In this document: one piece after another, positions 1 through 13,966 of the stretch
Position numbering within the stretch: the stretch's first letter is position 1
How the letters are laid out: every line of letters begins with the position of its first letter
Origin: Neelides folsomi
Taxonomy: Eukaryota; Arthropoda; Collembola; Neelipleona; Neelidae
Reading direction: 5' to 3'
Assembly (NCBI GenBank): GCA_034687125.1
Contig: JAQGBZ010000006.1
Location: forward strand, 248,001-312,000
Length of the DNA stretch: 64,000 nt
Program-made: the position numbers and the translations under genes
Notes under the pieces: model-generated
Database searches by the model: none
What the model was told of the DNA's origin: nothing
Seen by the model: only the letters and a program-made list of their open reading frames with translations

Positions 1-3000
1 CCGCGGTTAAGCGGACAATTTAGAAATTGAAAGACTTCCCTCTGCCCGGCTGATGTTAGATGGCGAACACAACACATTTATTTTCATCTGCTTCTTTATG
101 CATGAACTTTGTATTGGCATTGCCGGTTAGGATTTTACTACAAATATAAATAAGAGAAAAGTTGGCAAATTAATTTAATTAAACGGTACTGTTTTTATTG
201 CATTTAATTAGTTTGTTTCAATTATCATAAATGAATTCAATAGATATCTGGTGAGGCTTAAATAAAAGAGTTATTGGGTTTAGGTTTGGATTGTTTATAA
301 TTTTTAAGATTAATTTTTACATATTTTTATTTAACTGGGATATTTAAGTAAAGATTATTAGAAATATGTTAATGGTAATAATATCGGGGTTAAAATGTAA
401 ATTTTGTGGTGTTCTTGAAAGGCTTCTGTATATTCTGAAGTTATTGAAGAGCTAATTTATATAACTTTTCTGTGATAAGATTTATTTCATGATTTATGTA
501 ATGAATATAGTTAATGGAGTAGCATTGTATTTTTATGGTCCTCGTACTGAAGAGCATTATTTATTGGGGAATTCGATGAGGAGAACAAAAGAGTTAATTG
601 ATGGTTGGAATGGGAGTCGAAATTGCGTTTAGGAAATAAATTAATAAAAGAGATTTTGTAGAGCTGAAAGGCTGTCGATGATCGTAAAGTAGATTTGTTC
701 CATGGGAGAGAATGATAAATAATAACAAAGGGTTCCTGTTCCATCTTCCTTATTCCCTGATAATAATAAGAGAGTGTAATGAAGGAGAGTGAGGTTGTTG
801 GAGTGAGGAGTTTCTCCGGTGGTGGTTATTGATGCGAAGGGTTGCCGGAATAGCAGGAATACCCGACCCTTGGGTTCAGACGCAGGCTCAAATACAGACC
901 ATCCACACCACCCCTACAAACAAATGAAGCCCGGAACCTGAGTCTCGCCGAAGGGAAGCGGATTCCCTTCCCAGTATCAGACAAACAACACGGTCACAAA
1001 CATCCCCTCTCTCCCGTTCTCCTACCGCTCTCCGACTCATTCTCTTTCACAACTTCACAACTCCACAAGGAAAGAATAATTCCCCTCTTGAGCCTTCAAC
1101 GTCAATGGGATTTTACAATTCATAACCTTTTATACTCATAAACACAATAAATTAAATAGATCGGTAATTTTTAATCCATATAAGATTGTTATTTAACAAT
1201 AACAATGTGAAGTTCAATTAAAATGTAAGTGATCAGGAAAAGATTCTTTAGCCGATATTTGGACATTCCTTCACCATCGAACCTCTAATTTGCAAAGTAA
1301 GTTCAATCTTATCTACAAATTCTTGAATTAGCTAAATCTTATTTATTTAACTAAAAATAAATAAAATGTTTAAGATTTTCACAAATTATAATGTTGATAA
1401 ATATTCTATTTTTTATTATTAACAAAATTATTAAATATTTACGAAATATGTTAATATACAAAGTACAGTAATTTCTAATTTCTAATATTTAATTCATAAT
1501 TAATTAATCATGCCGGTTTTATGTCATCACTGCAGAATCAGTTCTATATAAGTACATAACATAGCTAAAATGAAATGAATGAATGTTATACATACTTAGC
1601 AGGATTATGTATCTTGAATGCATAAAATAATAGATATTGTTTTGTAGAGCAATGTTTAAATCGTCTGAATATAAATTATTCGCACAATGTTCATCCTACA
1701 AATTAAGTAATTAAGTGAGCACTTTCAAATAATTAAAGAGAAAAACGCGAGGTTGTCCCTTGAGGATAACCTGCACAAATGATATTAGGAGCGAAGAAAG
1801 GGAGCTGTGAGTTTCTCACTTCTTCCTCCTCCATTCAAAGTTAAAATTTAAAGGGACGGGGACGAAGACTTTCTTGAGGAAAGGGATGATTAGAAATGAT
1901 AGTTTTTTCCTCTTCTGTTGAAAATTTTACAAGCTTTCCCGAATCTCCTCTTTTGGAGAATTGTTCAAACTTTTCCAGTCTCTACTATGCGGAGGGGAAT
2001 AGTAGAAAACAGAATTTATGTGTGTGGGTTTGAAGAGTATTCGAGAGTAATTCCATTTTATGTGTGTGTCGCCTTCTTTTCAATTTCGATTTCACCGTCG
2101 TCGACGAATCCCTCTCGATTTCATTTCTAGTTATGCCGGCAATTGAGGGGATTTTGTTACAAAAGACTTATTAAATACAGCCATTCCTGTTCTTCTCCCT
2201 TTTTCAATAGAGAGATTGAGAGGGACGGAAATGGTCAAAGGTTCATTTCATTTCATTTCATTTCTTCATTCTCTTCCTTTTCTCTCTTCCTTTTATCCAA
2301 TTCAATTTATAATTTCTGTTAAAGTGTCAGGATCGATTAAAAGTTGAAACTTTAAAATTAAAAAATTAATATTATGTTAGAAAATAATTCATTAGATTCA
2401 ATGAGTTATTAACTTTACATTATCTAATATAAAATTCATACTATTCATGTCAGACTATTCTATGGGTGTTTTAATCCATTTTCTGATTGTTAAAATTTTG
2501 GAACCAAGAGTCTCAATCTTTCTAATATTCGGCTCAATGCGTAAAATTTAAGGACCACATGTTCGGAATATTAAAACTCTCGTATGAGATTTGCCTTTGT
2601 GCAAATGAAATGTCAAGTGAGAATACATCGACGAGATTGGGAATGAAGGAGGACAAGGAGGGAGTGGAAACAACGTAAAAGATACATATTCGCTCCAAAT
2701 GAATCCTCCGGCCCTCATATCTCTCCCTTAATGATCTCGTAAACTGAGATATAAAAAGTTAACATTCCTCCACTCATTCCCCATAAAAATCCTTTAATTA
2801 AATACACACTTGCATCTCTCTTATACACGTTTCTAGATACATCTTACTCTCTTAACTCCCACATTATCCCCCCTTTTATTTTTCATTTACTTTTTATCTT
2901 TGCCCCTTTAATTCCTAATATCCCAAAATTGGCAAATCTTTATCTTAATCTTAAATTAAAAGATTTAACTTTAAGTATATGTTTACATAAGAATAAGTAT

Positions 3001-6000
3001 ACATTATTGAGTACATTTTACAGTAAAACTACGTTTATATCGAAAAATTGTACATTTAATTTAACATTTAATTTCTTAATTAAAAATCTCAATTGCATTT
3101 ATCCTATCAATTCATACATAAAATCATATGATTTTAATCATTGAGGAATTCTGAATGGGATAAATGAAAAAAAGTGGCGGGTGAAAAGAGCCGGGTTGGG
3201 GATTGAATGAAAGTGATAAGGATTCAAGACATGTTCCTTGTCTCTCTGGGCAGAGGGCTCGACTACTTTTCCCTGACAATTTTCTCTCCATTGTTGAACC
3301 TCCCCACATTTCCCTTGCCATTGTCATAGTTGGGGATGGATGGCGGAGTAAATGGCTCAATCTCGCCCTGAGAAATGAAAATAACCCGATTCCTGCCCGG
3401 GAAAGGAGGAGAAGAAAAGCAAATGAGAATTTCTTCTGAATTTTCCCCTTTTCCCCTTTTCATTTCATTAGGCCGTTCCTTATCGGCGGGCCTCCTCCCA
3501 TCACAATTTTTATTTATCGTAGCATCGTTTTTCATCTCGTAAATTTTACTACATGGCGGCCGCCCCATCATATAAAATCGCTTTTCCTTCTACATCGCTT
3601 TTCCTTTTGCATCACCTTTCCCTTCCTCTGTTCAAAATTTAAAACACGTTAATCCTCTTAGTCATAATTCCTTCCAGGATAATAACGAGCATGTTTGGAA
3701 TTTATTTTCTAAACAATGACACAGAAAGCTATTTAATCATTTTAAAATCCCCTATTATTTATATAAGCTTAAAATTCAAAATTTATACAAAATATTTACA
3801 TAATATTTTATAAACTAAACTAATATTTTACATATAAAAATCTATCTCTGTCAAATGGAACAGCTGCTCGTGTTAAACTTTTAAAAGGTAATTTAGTAAA
3901 TTTAATAGCATAGCAGAAGAATTTTACTAAATTTTACTGAAAAGGGAATTCATTCATTGTAGCCGAGTAAATTAAATCCATCGATGCATGCATGAAATAG
4001 CAAATCTTCAATTTAATACGACGTGAATTGTTCTGGGCATCAAATGAGATTCATCTAAAGAAGAATGCATGTTGTAAAAGAGTAAAAGAGATTCCTTTTT
4101 CATCTCCTTTTCTCATTTTTTTTGTTAAAATGAGTCGTTAGTGTATTCTCCGAATATTCGGAAATTCGGGGTTGAGTGGGAAAAGAAGGCTCATTTTGGG
4201 TCGTATTGAGAAGAGATTGATATTTTCTCTCTTTCGACTTCTCCCACTCTCTGACTTTCCTTTTCATCTCCCAACTTTTTCCCTTTCAAGATCCTCAAAG
4301 CTTATTAAAAGTTTTTTAACAGAATAGAAGCTCTACATTTCTCCAATTCTCCCTTCTCATTCCCAATGTACTCCTATTCATTTCCCCTTCATGGGGCGAG
4401 GTATCAAAGTGAAGAGATAAATAAGTACGGGAATATGGATTGGGTATGAATTTCGGCTCCATTTCTTAAGAAGAAGCCTTTGAATGTTGGTCGTGAGGGA
4501 ATGGGAGAGAACCGTCGTTGCTGATCGATAGAAAGAACTCGGGAGAGTTGAACAACGAGAGTCAAGGATTGAGTTGAGAGGATGGGAGAAATGGCCCATT
4601 CTTCCCCGACCTTCTTCTTCTCCTTCTTCGACCACACGTTCACTGATCATCACGTTCTCATGCTGATGAGCTCATAAAAATTCTCACGCCATATAATCTC
4701 CATACATCTCCTGGCACATCTGTATTATAATCGAAGTCTCTTTCTCCATTTCCAGAACATCTCCAGAATCTCCACAATCTTTCAACTTGCGTCAATTCTC
4801 TCCAAGTTATGAACCAAAAGTTATGAACCATATGAGATGTTTTCTATTGCATAAATCTTACCTAACGAGCTTAAAAGAATGTTTTATTGAAAGTCTCTCT
4901 ACACGTGTCTTGTGTGGTTTTTATGTTCCAGTGACTTCAATGGCTATTTTCTATATATCTTTTATAGTAATGGTGGTGGGTTTAGATAGGAGATAAATAG
5001 GAGAAACTCTTTAATAGAAACAAAAGATACGCGCCATTAATGTGCCACTTTTCGTGTTTTTTATGAACCATTAGGAGAAAATGAAAAAAGAGAATTATAA
5101 TTGTTAGTTGGATGATATTTTTGAGTTTTGGTTAAATAGTTATTAGTATGAAAGCGGTGAGTTTAAGACCCAGGAAGGGTTTTCTTATTGTTCCTTGGAG
5201 AGCCTCCAGGAGCATCTTCGAGGACCATTACATTTTTCAATAGTCGGTTTTGGTTCAAATCTCCGTTTTATCTTTTACCTTCCCAGTCAGGGAGGACTTT
5301 TATGAATCTTGTAGAATGGGAGAGTTTTAACACAATTTCCCCCTGCATTCATTTGCATAAGGAAATTAATGTTAATGGACGAACCTCAAGTGCCTCACCC
5401 TCAAATCTCATTTCTAACGACGCGTGATGCACTTTTATTCTCCCTCTGTCTCCTCGTATTTTACTCCTCTTTGTAATTACATTTCTCCGCCAGATTCTTC
5501 CAAAATTCTTCATTTGCATTAAGAAGCCCAAAATCTTGTCACAGAGTCTTGTAGAGCCACGGGATGTTAAACGCGTATCTTTACAATTCAAATTTAGTCG
5601 TTTTCTCCACGTTCGCTCGGAGAGAATCTCTCCAACCACAGAATTGGAGCGGAGACAGGAAAAAAGAGAGAACTTTTCTCTCTCACCCAATTTACCTCCC
5701 CAACTTCCTTTCCTCTTTGATCCAAGGCGGAAACACAGATATTGGGAATTCCCTCGAAATCTCTCCAACTGCCTTTAGGACATCCAACCCATCAATTCCG
5801 CCCAGATGGTTCACCTAATATAACATCAAAGGGACCATTATGGGAAAAGACAACTTGGATGGACGAGGGACATCTTTCAAATTCACTTTCAGATTCCTGA
5901 ATGAATTTTTCATTTCGAATCAATTTTTTTAAATATAGGAAATTTTTTATTTTGGTCAAAGGAAAATAATAGCTCTACTAGCCTGGAAGGATCAAACATT

Positions 6001-7050
6001 GTCAAAATAACAATTTCCATCTGACAAAAAAATATTTATTTTCAATTTATCAATATACATCAAACAGGCCATTAAATTAGGTACCCATATACTGATATAC
6101 AGAAAAAATGTCCATGTACATTTCTTTGCCAATATGGACATGTAAATATAGATATTAGAGTCTTTATTGATCATTTAGGGCATTATTATCTGTTTATATC
6201 ATAATTGTACAATGTACATGTCATGTGTGCGTCTTGACTTTAAATGTAAGTTGGTAATGTAAAATGTCATAAATGAATGAAGAGTTTTAAGAAACATCCA
6301 AATACGGGTTTTTTGGTTGAGGAACGGAGGAATTGTGAATAAATTGAGTTAGAGGGGTTTGGATCCTTTTGAGCCTTCCGGACGGAGGTTGAGAGGGTTG
6401 AAGGAGGAATGAAAAGGAGCTCCTTGACGGCTCCTCGTCCCTCGTCTTAATCTTGGAGACAAAAGAGGACTTAAGCCCTGTCAACATAAATTAGTATTAC
6501 GCTCCATGCTACAAAAACTCCGCATTCCGCTGCTCATATTTACCCTTCAACTTAAGGGAAAAGATATCGTATGTAATGTATGTGTTTGTTCAGGAACATG
6601 AGCCTGAGACGACTCTTATGGCCATTTACTCACTTAAAACTTTTATCATAATGCATATACCAAGTTCCACTTTATTTGAGCACATATTGACTATACAGAG
6701 GAAATATTAAAGTGCGGTAGTTGTAAGCTCAGCATACAAAAATGATTATTATGGTTTGGGGCTGTTTTAGTTTATTTATTAAACTTCCGGTAGCTGAACT
6801 TTTTCCGATTAAAATTATTAATTAATTTTGAATTATTTTAATAACTGATTTAAGTTTTAAAGTTTTTTCCTGCAATACCTCAATTTGTAATTAAAACTCA
6901 AAGTGATACATACCTAAATATTAAAAATAAATACCTGTATGGTACTGTAATTTAATACATTTATAAATACATAAATAAATAATCAACGGTATAATTAATC
7001 AAAATAAAGTAATTTTGTGTGAAAAGTGTTCTTTTTGTTCTTTATAGCAG
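1..7050. other. Gene-free stretch upstream of gene A
   Basis: I see no supportable gene in these 7 kb. The longest open frame (5349-5768, minus, 139 codons) is rich in Arg, Lys and Ser, lies over open frames on the opposite strand, and has no recognisable domain. A pentanucleotide repeat lies at 2242-2264. A patch of higher GC lies at about 835-1030 in otherwise AT-rich DNA. Since gene A begins just after a splice-acceptor-like AG, a non-coding leader exon and promoter could lie here, but I cannot place them. Confidence 0.6.
2242..2264. repeat. (TTTCA)n microsatellite
   Basis: Four to five head-to-tail copies of the pentamer TTTCA, ending in a pyrimidine-rich run. This is a simple sequence repeat with no evident function. 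Confidence 0.9.
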
Positions 7051-7060
7051 GAAATGTGAG

Positions 7061-10000
7061 ATGATTGGAGTGTCAGTTGATCCAGTATTATTTTCGGCTT
7101 TGGTCCTCGCCCTCGCCACTCTCACTCAACTCGCCGATGGTAAGAGAAACCGAGGATTAAATGCATCTTTACGATTGCCCTCCCTTTCATCCTCCCGAGG
7201 AAATTAAAAACATCCCCTGTTTCTAATTAAATATTTACTTCGCCCTTCTACTAACCTCATCACGAACTCTTGTACTTCTGTAGTTGTAATAATGCTCCAC
7301 TCAAGCAACCCGATCCTCTGTTCATCTTTATACACGCGAAAGTTGGAGGCCTCAAAACGCTTCCACTCACCATCACACTTACAAATTAAAAGAGATAAAG
7401 GAAATTGTATTCCTCTCTTCTTTCACACAATAATTCTCACCTACTTTTCCCTTATCCCATCCCAATTCTCCCAAACTTTTCCCTTTCTCATTGAATCAAA
7501 AGTGATGGTTGAGTGAATGTTAACTACATTGGGGATTTATTAAGAGTCTCCATTTCACTTGATGTTAATATAATATCTTTCCTGTTTATATCAACTTAAG
7601 TATAAGAACTCTTTGTTTTCCAAGTTTACAAAAGTTAGGATGAAAAGGAAGGAAGAAGAGTTGGGATAAAGTTCAAAAACTTTCATTTACCATTTATTAA
7701 CTCAAATGAGGGTGAGGAGATAATTCGAGCTCTCTGTGAATTAACTAGAGTGGAATTGATGGAGGGGAATTGAACGAAGGGGAAGACTTGTGAACCTTGA
7801 GGGCATTTGATTCGGGGAATTAGTAATAATTAGAAGATAGACGAGAGGGGCACTCGGTACATTTTCCCCGCTCCTTGACAGCCCTATGATGGATCTCCCT
7901 TCACTCCTTGTTCATTTGCATTCATACTGTCGGCTCTGGTTCTGGTTCCCTCACAGAAGCCCAAACTCTCTCTCTTACTTAACAGAGAAACACGAGATGA
8001 ACTCTCAGAGGAAATAAACTCCCTCACGTCAACTCAAACTCCCTACACGCATTCAATTACTTATTGACATTCTTAATTAATTTTATTCATTTGCTCTTTC
8101 TTTTATGATTTTCCGCCCTATGGAGGAAATCCCGATTCCTCCAACATCCCCTTGAAAAGTCTGAGAGTTGAATTGTTGTAATCAACCAGACCGATGTGGA
8201 ATATGGAGGAAACTGGAAATTGAAAGATGGGACTTTACGTGCGGATGGAACTTATAAAAGAGGGCAAATTTTAAATTCACATTTTCTCTCTGCCGCGTTT
8301 TTCAATTAACTTTCCTTTCTTCCTCTCACTTCAGCTTTCTCCACGCGAATAAGTGCTTAATACTAATTAAATTATTGATTTCCTCCAACCTCCATGTCTT
8401 GTGGATAAAAGTTAGGCATACATGTTGTCAAACAAATTTCTGCAGTTGTACTTATTCACAGTCCTTCATATTTCTTCTATATACATAAATACTCGTACAT
8501 AGGTACATAACTCTTTACATTACATAAGAATGTAAAATACAATGTTACTGCATAAGAAATCAGGAAAGTCGTAATTTTAAATGACGGCGAAAACTGCTTT
8601 AGTTTTTTCTCGTATTTATTATCTGATTTTCGCTTGTTAGATCTCTACTACTATTTAGTATTATTCTACCTATACTGAATATTGATACTCTGTATATGTA
8701 CATGTATTTACCTAGTGTTTATATCATATATAAGGAATTAAGGGGTATTTATACGTATAGTTAGCGTAGATGAATGCGAAATTTTCAAAGGCGAAAAAGT
8801 ATAAAAAGGGGAAAAGGTTCCGTGTCAGGAAGAATTACCAAGAGGTAGGTTACGAGTAATCAGATACGCTTAATCCGGTTACAGGTATTACAAAGGATCG
8901 ATTAGAGGATTAAACATTCTTTCTCCCTTTCACTCTCTCGCACACTTACGTCACCCTTTTCTCTCTCCAAACTCTCCATCCATTCTCCATGGGTTATAAA
9001 GTGGAGTGAATTCTTGAAACAATTTACAACCTTTTGTTCTGTGAGTTACAATATTGGGTTTTATTTGAATTGAAAGGGAGCTGCGAGTTGTCAGAGTCTT
9101 GGAGCGGCCAATGGTTCCAGTCTGGAATCCCTCACCCGATCCTCATACAAAACAACAAAATTGATACCAAAGGAGTTTGTTACGAGCGTTCCAACGACAA
9201 ATTCCTCTTTTTAGACTCGTAAGAACCTCTTAAATTAAAATCCCCTCCTCATGTCTGTTCTCTTCCAGGAATATTCACAATTGTCACAGATGCTTAGTCA
9301 TTAACGAACGCCACAAGAATGTTCTCCAGTATAAAGAAAGTAAGGATTGGAATATTGGTTTAATTAAATCTGCATGGATAAATCACTCCTTGTGGAGATG
9401 TACAAATGTAATGAAGCCTGGCTGGAAAGTATTGAATGGCTGAAATTCTTTATTTTAGGTTATTTCTGCGAGGAAAAGGATGGGCTTGAGAAGCTCTGCA
9501 ACGGGATTCCTGGAGATGCCCAGTTATACACAATCTTCCGGATAGGTGCAGCTCGTGAGGAATGTCCTTTCAGGTTCAACCTCGTTTTTTATCATTAGTG
9601 GATTGAGGAGATTCGGGTAGTAACAGAGCGGGTTTTGTGCAGGGGAGCTCCCTTCACTTTCTCGTACAATCGGGGCCATGGAGAATGTCGAGATCCGATA
9701 TCCCACGTTGACACGTGCACCAGCTCTGCCAAACTCCTCTTTAGATACGAAGCCTGTCCAAATGTTCTCAAAACGGAGAGCACATGTAAGAAAAAGTTCA
9801 AAAGTTTTTTCAATGTACCATACAGTTGGAGGAAAAGTTGGACCATAATTCTTATTTTTGTGCAGCGGAAGAGATGGAGTGTCAGGGAAGTTGGCGTGAG
9901 GGGTCATACCATTACTTAGTAGCCAAGTTGCACCAGCGACAGTCGGCCTCTCATGAAGATTCGCTCCGTTGCTTCATGTTTGAAAAGATGAAATCGGATG

Positions 10001-11423
10001 GGAATGGGGGGCATGTGGGATTCCGGGTGGCTCAGTCTGGAGACGCAACTTGTACGGGAATTACGTCCCCGACAGAAGGAGCCAAGACGTTCACCCTTAC
10101 CAAAGGTAACAAAATTCCCCCTTCCCACATTTGGATTTTAACGAGGCTGATAAAGACCCTGTGTTTTAAGTTGAGCATGGTGGAATCAAATGCAAATATC
10201 CCAATTGGGTAACCAACCACCGTTGGCAAACCCTCGATGGCCGTCTGAGCCTTCGAATGCATCATAAAAATTCAACACTCGTCGTTGAGGCTGAAGAGGG
10301 AGGGAAACTCCGGCCGACGAAGGAGTCAAATGGAGAAGGCCTGGACCTTTTTCCCGACGCCGCCCAATTCTCATGTCAATCTCGTCTTGACATTTCCGAG
10401 AAACAAGTGGCCGTTTTTGCTCATCAGCTTCAAGACTGGTATTTATTTTTTATAAATATAGTTTTTAATTATGGAATAAGGCTTCTTCCTTTCTATTTAA
10501 ATATTATCTTATATTTTTTTAATACAAGATTTTAAAATTATTTTAAGAGTCGTTCAAGTTTCTAAGATTAAAACTTGATTTTTTTATTAGCAAAAGCGAA
10601 GGTGTTTGCCTTCGTTTTTACAAACGTGACAATCACATCGTGGAAGTTGAAGTCGAGAAGGATATTTCGAACGAATGCGGTCGTGGGAAGAGCAATGGAG
10701 GAAAAGTAGTGACTCTTGTGAGCGCCAAAGTCCCTCCGCACCGATGTCCCCATGGGGGGAAATATAAAGCGAAAAATGAGAGATGCTCAGCTGGTCACCC
10801 AACTCTGCACATTGGATGCAACGATCCCTCAACAATGGAATTCTCATCGCCGTGTCTCCCTCAACAGCAACCAGCATGTAATTCATTAATGGCATTATTA
10901 TTCACGTTAATTCTCAATATTTATATTAGTGGTTATTAGAAATCGAATAAATGGTTAAATTATTAACTATGATTTACTCACGATTTCCTCTCATTTGTAT
11001 TCATAGCGTATTTATGCCATGGGAGTTGGAAAGAGAACGGCGTTGGATTCCTCTTGGCTTCTCCTTTGAGCGTTTCTTCGACCAGCGCCAGACGACTTTG
11101 CTTCGTTTATGCTGAACGATCTGATGGTCTTCATGTCTCAGCATCGAACAATTCATGTCAGACAAATTTTGGTCCAGAAGTTCAAGGGAACTTTGCTTTT
11201 AATCTCTCACATTATGGTAAAATATATTATTTTATATCAAGCGAGTCGGTCTTGATCTAAAAATTTAACATGTTTTTATTTTATTATTTAGAAAAGTTTT
11301 AAATTATTAATTGAATTTAAAGGACAATGTGGACGATTGGCGACTGGAAATGGAGGAAAATTTAAACCACAACAATTCCTTTTAATTCCATTCTCGATTT
11401 TATATTTCTTTGCATTTCTGTGA
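7061..11423 (+). CDS. Gene A: secreted/GPI-tail cysteine-rich protein of the arthropod DUF7042-7045 family
   Basis: Coding exons: 7061-7139, 9077-9218, 9269-9339, 9459-9573, 9643-9785, 9866-10105, 10171-10438, 10591-10877, 11007-11216 and 11323-11423. Total 1656 nt, 551 aa plus TGA; every junction is GT-AG and frame-consistent. Residues 1-26 are a signal peptide with core LFSALVLALATL. Module 1 (about 29-135) has CELSESWSGQWFQSG and a CxxC motif (NCHRCLVI). Module 2 (about 136-183) has GAPFTFSYNRGHGEC and LLFRYEACP. Module 3 (about 184-263) has CQGSWREGSYHYLV and AQSGDATC. Exons 7-8 form a further Cys-rich region, and exon 9 repeats a C-x-GSW start. Sequons include N297-S-T. The C-terminus is a hydrophobic tail (FLLIPFSILYFFAFL), suggesting a GPI signal or short anchor. 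The family name is recalled, not searched, and its molecular function is unknown. The start is the ATG 10 nt after an acceptor-like AG (7049-7050). Gene B is the downstream tandem copy. The gene structure is confident; the function is not. Confidence 0.88.
7140..9076 (+). other. Intron 1 of gene A, no nested gene seen
   Basis: This 1.9-kb intron separates the signal-peptide exon from the first folded module. I found no counterpart of gene C's extra His-rich exon and no other coding segment. Two TAC/GTA-rich stretches lie at about 8440-8560 and 8640-8765. Confidence 0.6.
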
Positions 11424-13939
11424 TTTGTTGAGTCCAATTCAAGCTAGTCCTTGTGTTTTCTCGTGTGAATATTCATTAAATCTAATATTTTTTGTATAAA
11501 TAGGAATTTTAACGTATTTGACAATTTGCAAAAATTGAACAAAGTCGTTTCAATTGAACATGTAAATTAATATAAATTAGCCCTACATACAAAATTAACA
11601 TTAATATGTAGAATCGTGTATAAGAAAATAAATAAAAACACATGTAAAACATCCTGCATCATGTAAAATAATGATGAATATAAAAAAATCATACAATTTA
11701 TTATGAGAATAATCACCTAATCAATTTTTTAAAAGTCCATCAACAATTTTCATAGAAGTAGAACCAGATTCACTAACAAATTAACAATTGTAATAAGCAC
11801 GAATGGGGAAGCCTCAAATTGTTAACATCATGCTTTACAAATAAAATCGTCAGTGCGATTAAGAAATAAAAAAGATATAAGATTTATTGTACGAATGACG
11901 CTCCTGTCTTGTATTAACACACCTTGTAAATCCTGTGCAACTCCCCCAGAGAGAGATTTGTATATTGGGAATTAAAAAGTCCTCGAGTATTAAAATATTA
12001 AATTATCATAAGTATGACATCCATATGCTATGGTTTGTATTGAGTCAATGTGTACATTTCCGTTTGATTGATTTGGTATGTAATTGAATAAAAGGACTAT
12101 TTGTACCATACAAAGAGAAAATAATTGAGCATTTTATTAAATACATGGGGAGTGAGGGAGGAATGATTGATACGGCGGTCGGAACATTACAACAAAAGAC
12201 TCTCGAGAGCTCAAGAGGCTTGAAGAGAAAAAGAGCCTTCAGGTCTGATGAAGAGGAGCTCATATTCAAATATCTTATTATCTCTCCTCAATGAATGAAT
12301 AAAGGAGAGTTGGAGAATGAAGAGGAATTGAGAGAGATAGGAGAACGTCTTCGAGGGGAGTTCAGGTGAGCCATTGGGGATTGTAAGTAAACATCACCAC
12401 CAGTTATCTGTTATTGACTCCGTCGAGTCACTGTCTTCAGTCTCTTCAGTCTTCACCACTAAACATTTGCTAACTTTCCTTCACGCACATCCTTTTCATT
12501 CTTTCAATTTTTATATTAAATGCTCTAATATTAATAAACGTTAATTATTGTATTTAGCTATCTTTCATGATCAGCTCTTTGTTGTTCAAAAGTTTAGTTT
12601 GGGTTCCAAAAGTAGATTTTTTTTCTTCAATACAAATAATTAATTAGCGTTTCTTAAAATGTGTAATATTAAACCATAAATCATTAATATAAGTGGTTCA
12701 ACTATGAGCAATTTAACTTTGTGGGACGAAATGTGGAAAGTAAATTCTTGAGGTAATTTCTAATAAAATGCTATTTTTAATACATAGTTAAAAGTAAGTA
12801 ATATTATAAGTAATATGTAATTAATATAAATTTTCAAATTAAAATAAATACTGGAAAAATTTTTGAATAATTTTATTTCATGATATAAATCATTTTTTTT
12901 GCTAAATAAGCTAAAATTTAATGCAGAATGCATATAATTTTAGATATTATGTTTCAAAGAGTAGCCTCGTGTTGTAATTAAATTACTCTATAGTACGCTA
13001 AAGAGTCTTGAGTAAAACTAATGAGAGTTATCGTTAGAGTATCGTATTTTACCTATTAATACGTAAGTACATACGTAATTCAGTAGTATAGTAAATATGC
13101 TCATATATACCTACGTTATTGTAATTGTATTTAAGTAACACTGCACTAGAATAAGGAATTTATAACAATGAAGTATCAGTATTATAATATGGAAATATTC
13201 TCATTGTAAACGGAGTGTATTAGCTTTTATATTTCTTATAACTGTTCTAAATGCTTAATTACACAAAGATTATGTAAGTTAAAAAATCTCTTGGCGGACG
13301 AAGGGCTCAAGTTCTCGTATAAACATCATGTTAATATCATGTGTCAGCAAGTTTTGAATTTATATTCTATTTTCCAACTTCTTTATTTAGCAAATTATCA
13401 TTTATTATTACTCATGCCTTTATTAGATAAGATTTGGAGTAAAAATGCAAACAGAGACAGGGCGCGTCAACCATTCATTTTTATTCTGTTTGAGACAGCC
13501 GAACCATTTGACGATTTTTTAAGGTTTAAAATCTGACCATGAATTTTGTAATTAAATTTCATAACATTTAATTGCTGGTTATAAAATCGGTTTGTTTTCA
13601 ATGTTTAAATATCAATATTATTGATCTTTGGAGTAAATAGAGAAAAGCAGCAGACTTTTCTACTTTTTAAATGCGAAATATTTTCTATTAAATATTATAA
13701 TAATTTTTAATGTTCGTCGTAAAGAATTTTAAAAAAGTGATTGTGTTTGTTAATTAGTGTTTTTCCCAATCAAGCGATACATAAATATCAGTGAAAAGTT
13801 CTCATTTGCATAAAAAATTTCGTTTATCGCTTATTGGGAATTTGGGAATCAAAAATCAGAAAAGATAATTTACTTACGAACCCATTTCCATCTTTCACCC
13901 AACAACGTGAGAGATTGAAAAAAATTAAATTTGTTCCAG
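11424..13939. other. Intergenic DNA between genes A and B
   Basis: About 2.5 kb of AT-rich sequence holding the presumed 3' UTR of A and the presumed promoter of B. No third family member or remnant exon was found between them. A TAC/GTA-rich stretch lies at about 13030-13145. An acceptor-like AG at 13938-13939 precedes gene B's start by 27 nt. Confidence 0.6.
11475..11636 (+). terminator. Candidate poly(A) signals of gene A
   Basis: ATTAAA occurs at 11475-11480, and overlapping AATAAA hexamers at 11627-11632 and 11631-11636, 52 to 213 nt after the stop codon. In DNA this AT-rich such hexamers arise by chance, so these are candidates only. Confidence 0.35.
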
Positions 13940-13966
13940 GAGTATCCCAGCAGGGAGTCAATTGGG

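Noticed and set aside
5349-5768. 139-codon open frame on the minus strand
   Set aside because: Arg/Lys/Ser-rich, mirrored by open frames on the opposite strand, no recognisable domain, no splice-supported partners. Likely chance.
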